From Sipunculus nudus (lineage: Eukaryota; Annelida; Sipuncula; Golfingiida; Sipunculidae): a stretch of DNA of 64,000 nt. The translations under genes were made by a program, and so were the position numbers. Shown piece by piece: positions 62,401 to 64,000 of this stretch. A model generated the notes under the pieces. The model had not been told where the DNA came from and did not search any database. It saw nothing but the letters and a program-made list of their open reading frames with translations. The DNA lies in NCBI GenBank assembly GCA_026874595.1, contig CM049315.1:18935664-18999663 (forward strand). Direction: 5' to 3'. Each line of letters opens with the position of its first letter. The stretch's first letter is position 1.

Positions 62401-63140
62401 CTTCTGTCCTCACCTCCAGGGAAGCCCATAAAAGGTCTACATGGAAACCCGAAATAAGGTCCCTGTTACCCATATTCTGTGAGCTATGGGGCTCTGAAGT
62501 ACCCCCCAGAATAAAGATTTGGTCATATATTAACAGGGCACAAATCATAATGACTGGACCTAGAATCTTCTGTCCTCACCTTCAGGGAAGCCCATAAAAG
62601 GTCTACATGGAAACCCGAAATAAGGTCCCTGTTACCCATATCCTTCATGCTCTGGGGCTCCGAAGTACTCCCCAGAATAAAGATTTGGTCATCTGTTAAC
62701 AGAGCACAAATTATAATGACTTGACCTAGAATCTCCTTTCTTGAAATGCTGGGAGGCCCCTGAAAAGTCTCCTTGTGCACCTGAAATTACATCTCTGTTA
62801 CCCATATCCTTCATCCTATGCGGCTTTGAAATACCCCCCAGAATAAACATTTGGATTTGTTAACAGGGCACAAATCATAATAACTGGACCTAGAATTTTA
62901 TTTTTTGACATGCTGGGAGACCCCTGAAAAGTCATCTTGTAAACCTTGAAAATAGGTGTCTGTTACCCATATCCTTCATGCTACAGAGCTCCATAGTACC
63001 CCAATGAATATTGGATGATTTTATACAAAAGGTCAAGTTTGGAAAAAGTATTTAATTCAAATTTGACATTCAGATGATAAAATTACTTTTGTCAATGTCT
63101 TCCTGGTCAGTTGAGCGTCATGACCCCTGGGTCACTTGTT
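59446..63140 (+). mobile_element. Family A Helentron-like repeat, copy A7, with ~337-bp tandem cores
   Basis: The 5' hairpin at 59451-59479 has 7-bp and 5-bp stems, one mismatch and a GAA loop. A (GTCY)n tract at about 59494-59556 follows, then the same order of core units as copy A5. Additional 5'-end sequences occur inside at about 61426 and 61939, so the element looks like head-to-tail joined units. It ends TCAGTTGAGCGTCATGACCC, a TGACCC-CT-GGGTCA hairpin (63121-63134) and CTTGTT at 63140. No protein-coding region; the antisense open frames in the cores are repeat-borne. Confidence 0.75.
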
Positions 63141-63524
63141 TTTGTTAAAGTCAGGTAATATTAGACCTAGGTTGGCTATGTTCACTTATCTGTAGTTCAG
63201 TCACAAGATTTTGTACATTTTTGCAAAATTGTTACATGAGTCGTATTAATTAAATATTAATCAGTATATATTGGAATATTGTTATCTTGCCATCTAAGTT
63301 ATCTCCACAGTGGTGACCTTAGCCACTCATAGTGAGTGTACAAGACATTTTAAAGGTATATAACAAATCAGAAGAAATGGAGTCAAGGTGGATGGCTTGG
63401 TAAAGCTAGAAGTCATATTTTTTATAAAGGCAGTTAAGATAATAAATTTAATTTACTTTTTGCCAGGCCATCAAAAATAAGATATTTGACAGCTATGCCT
63501 TAGTGTGATAATTAAGTTTAGTTA
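63141..63524. other. Non-coding stretch, nothing recognised
   Basis: AT-rich, without exon or repeat terminus. Confidence 0.3.
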
Positions 63525-63960
63525 TATTAAGCCAGTCCTGGTGGTCCAGTGCTTAGCATGTCTGATTACTATTAGCCTGTGTACTGGGGGGTGTGGGTTT
63601 AACCGAACTTTGGCAGATGTCTTCCAATGCTGGACTTTCACCCAGATTGTTAAAATAATTGGGACAATATCGGGGAGCTCATCTTGCTGGTATCGAGCTG
63701 GTCCTAGCCTTATCGGGATCGTTTGTGGATACGTCATTTTAAGACCAAAGAAGACTGTCTGTGTGACAAGTATGGACAGTCTCTTTTGGAAGATGTAATG
63801 GCTATCCAGTGTGCTTAAACCAGCTGCTGGCTGGTTCAGGGTTCACACCTGAGATAAATAACGCGGGGCTCATTGTATGAATGAGGTCTCTGCACACCTG
63901 ACAGGAAAGTGCCAGACTGGCACACCCTAAAAGGGAGCCAGCAAAAAGAGCAGTTTATAG
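63525..63960 (+). mobile_element. Possible tRNA-derived SINE or similar short element
   Basis: TGGTCCAGTGCTTAGCA near 63541 resembles an A box, and GGGTTTAACC at 63595-63604 a B box, at roughly tRNA spacing. A GC-richer body to about 63950 follows. No poly-A tail is clear, and the right side may run past the window. Confidence 0.38.
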
Positions 63961-64000
63961 GTAGTGTAAAAAGCATTAAAAAATGGAGGTTGGTATCTCC

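Overview
The window looks like nuclear DNA of a bivalve-type mollusc. It is AT-rich and mostly non-coding, with short exons bounded by GT/AG introns and several dispersed repeat families. The repeats combine a (GTCY)n microsatellite near the 5' end, tandem cores and a 3' stem-loop, an architecture known from molluscan and arthropod Helitron-like elements. The host assignment is inference; no species-diagnostic gene is present.

Two host genes are supported, both on the + strand and both partial. At 3772-7597 lie the last five exons (289 codons) of an SLC3A1/rBAT-like amino-acid-transporter heavy chain. They encode a glycosidase-like fold with the nucleophile motif degraded. At 53678-56268 is a 2.5-kb exon with the start codon of an ARAP-like protein (SAM domain, proline-rich segments and many YxxV/I motifs). 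A CpG-richer segment at 11988-12213, with a TATA box and a donor site, may be a promoter and noncoding first exon, possibly of the ARAP-like gene about 41 kb downstream.

The rest is repeats. At 20288-25338 sits a GC-rich DIRS-type tyrosine-recombinase retrotransposon. Its 145-bp inverted terminal repeats match at all but two positions, and it has the internal complementary region expected of the class. Its gag, RT/RNase H and recombinase regions are broken by frame changes and stops, several at G/C homopolymers.

Repeat family A (5' end AGCTCAGCTGA, 3' end TCAGCTGAGC, stem-loop, CTTGTT) has copies at 111-2267, 25458-28596, 49780-53341, 56422-57254 and 59446-63140, plus fragments. Family B (5' AGCGAACCTGTG, 3' CACAGGTTCGC, stem-loop, CTTGT) occupies 29026-32260 and about 37640-40022. 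Both have (GTCY)n-like stretches and tandem cores carrying the palindrome GGTGGCGCCACC, and neither shows a replication or helicase gene. They are best read as non-autonomous Helentron-like (HINE-like) elements. The two longest family A copies are nearly identical and flank the ARAP-like exon in direct orientation.

Other content: minisatellites at 31190-31285 and 34256-35020, a (TA)n tract at 13247-13305, a TTATA array at 53341-53489, two possible tRNA-derived SINE heads, and smaller dispersed repeats. Stretches with nothing recognisable are listed as such.
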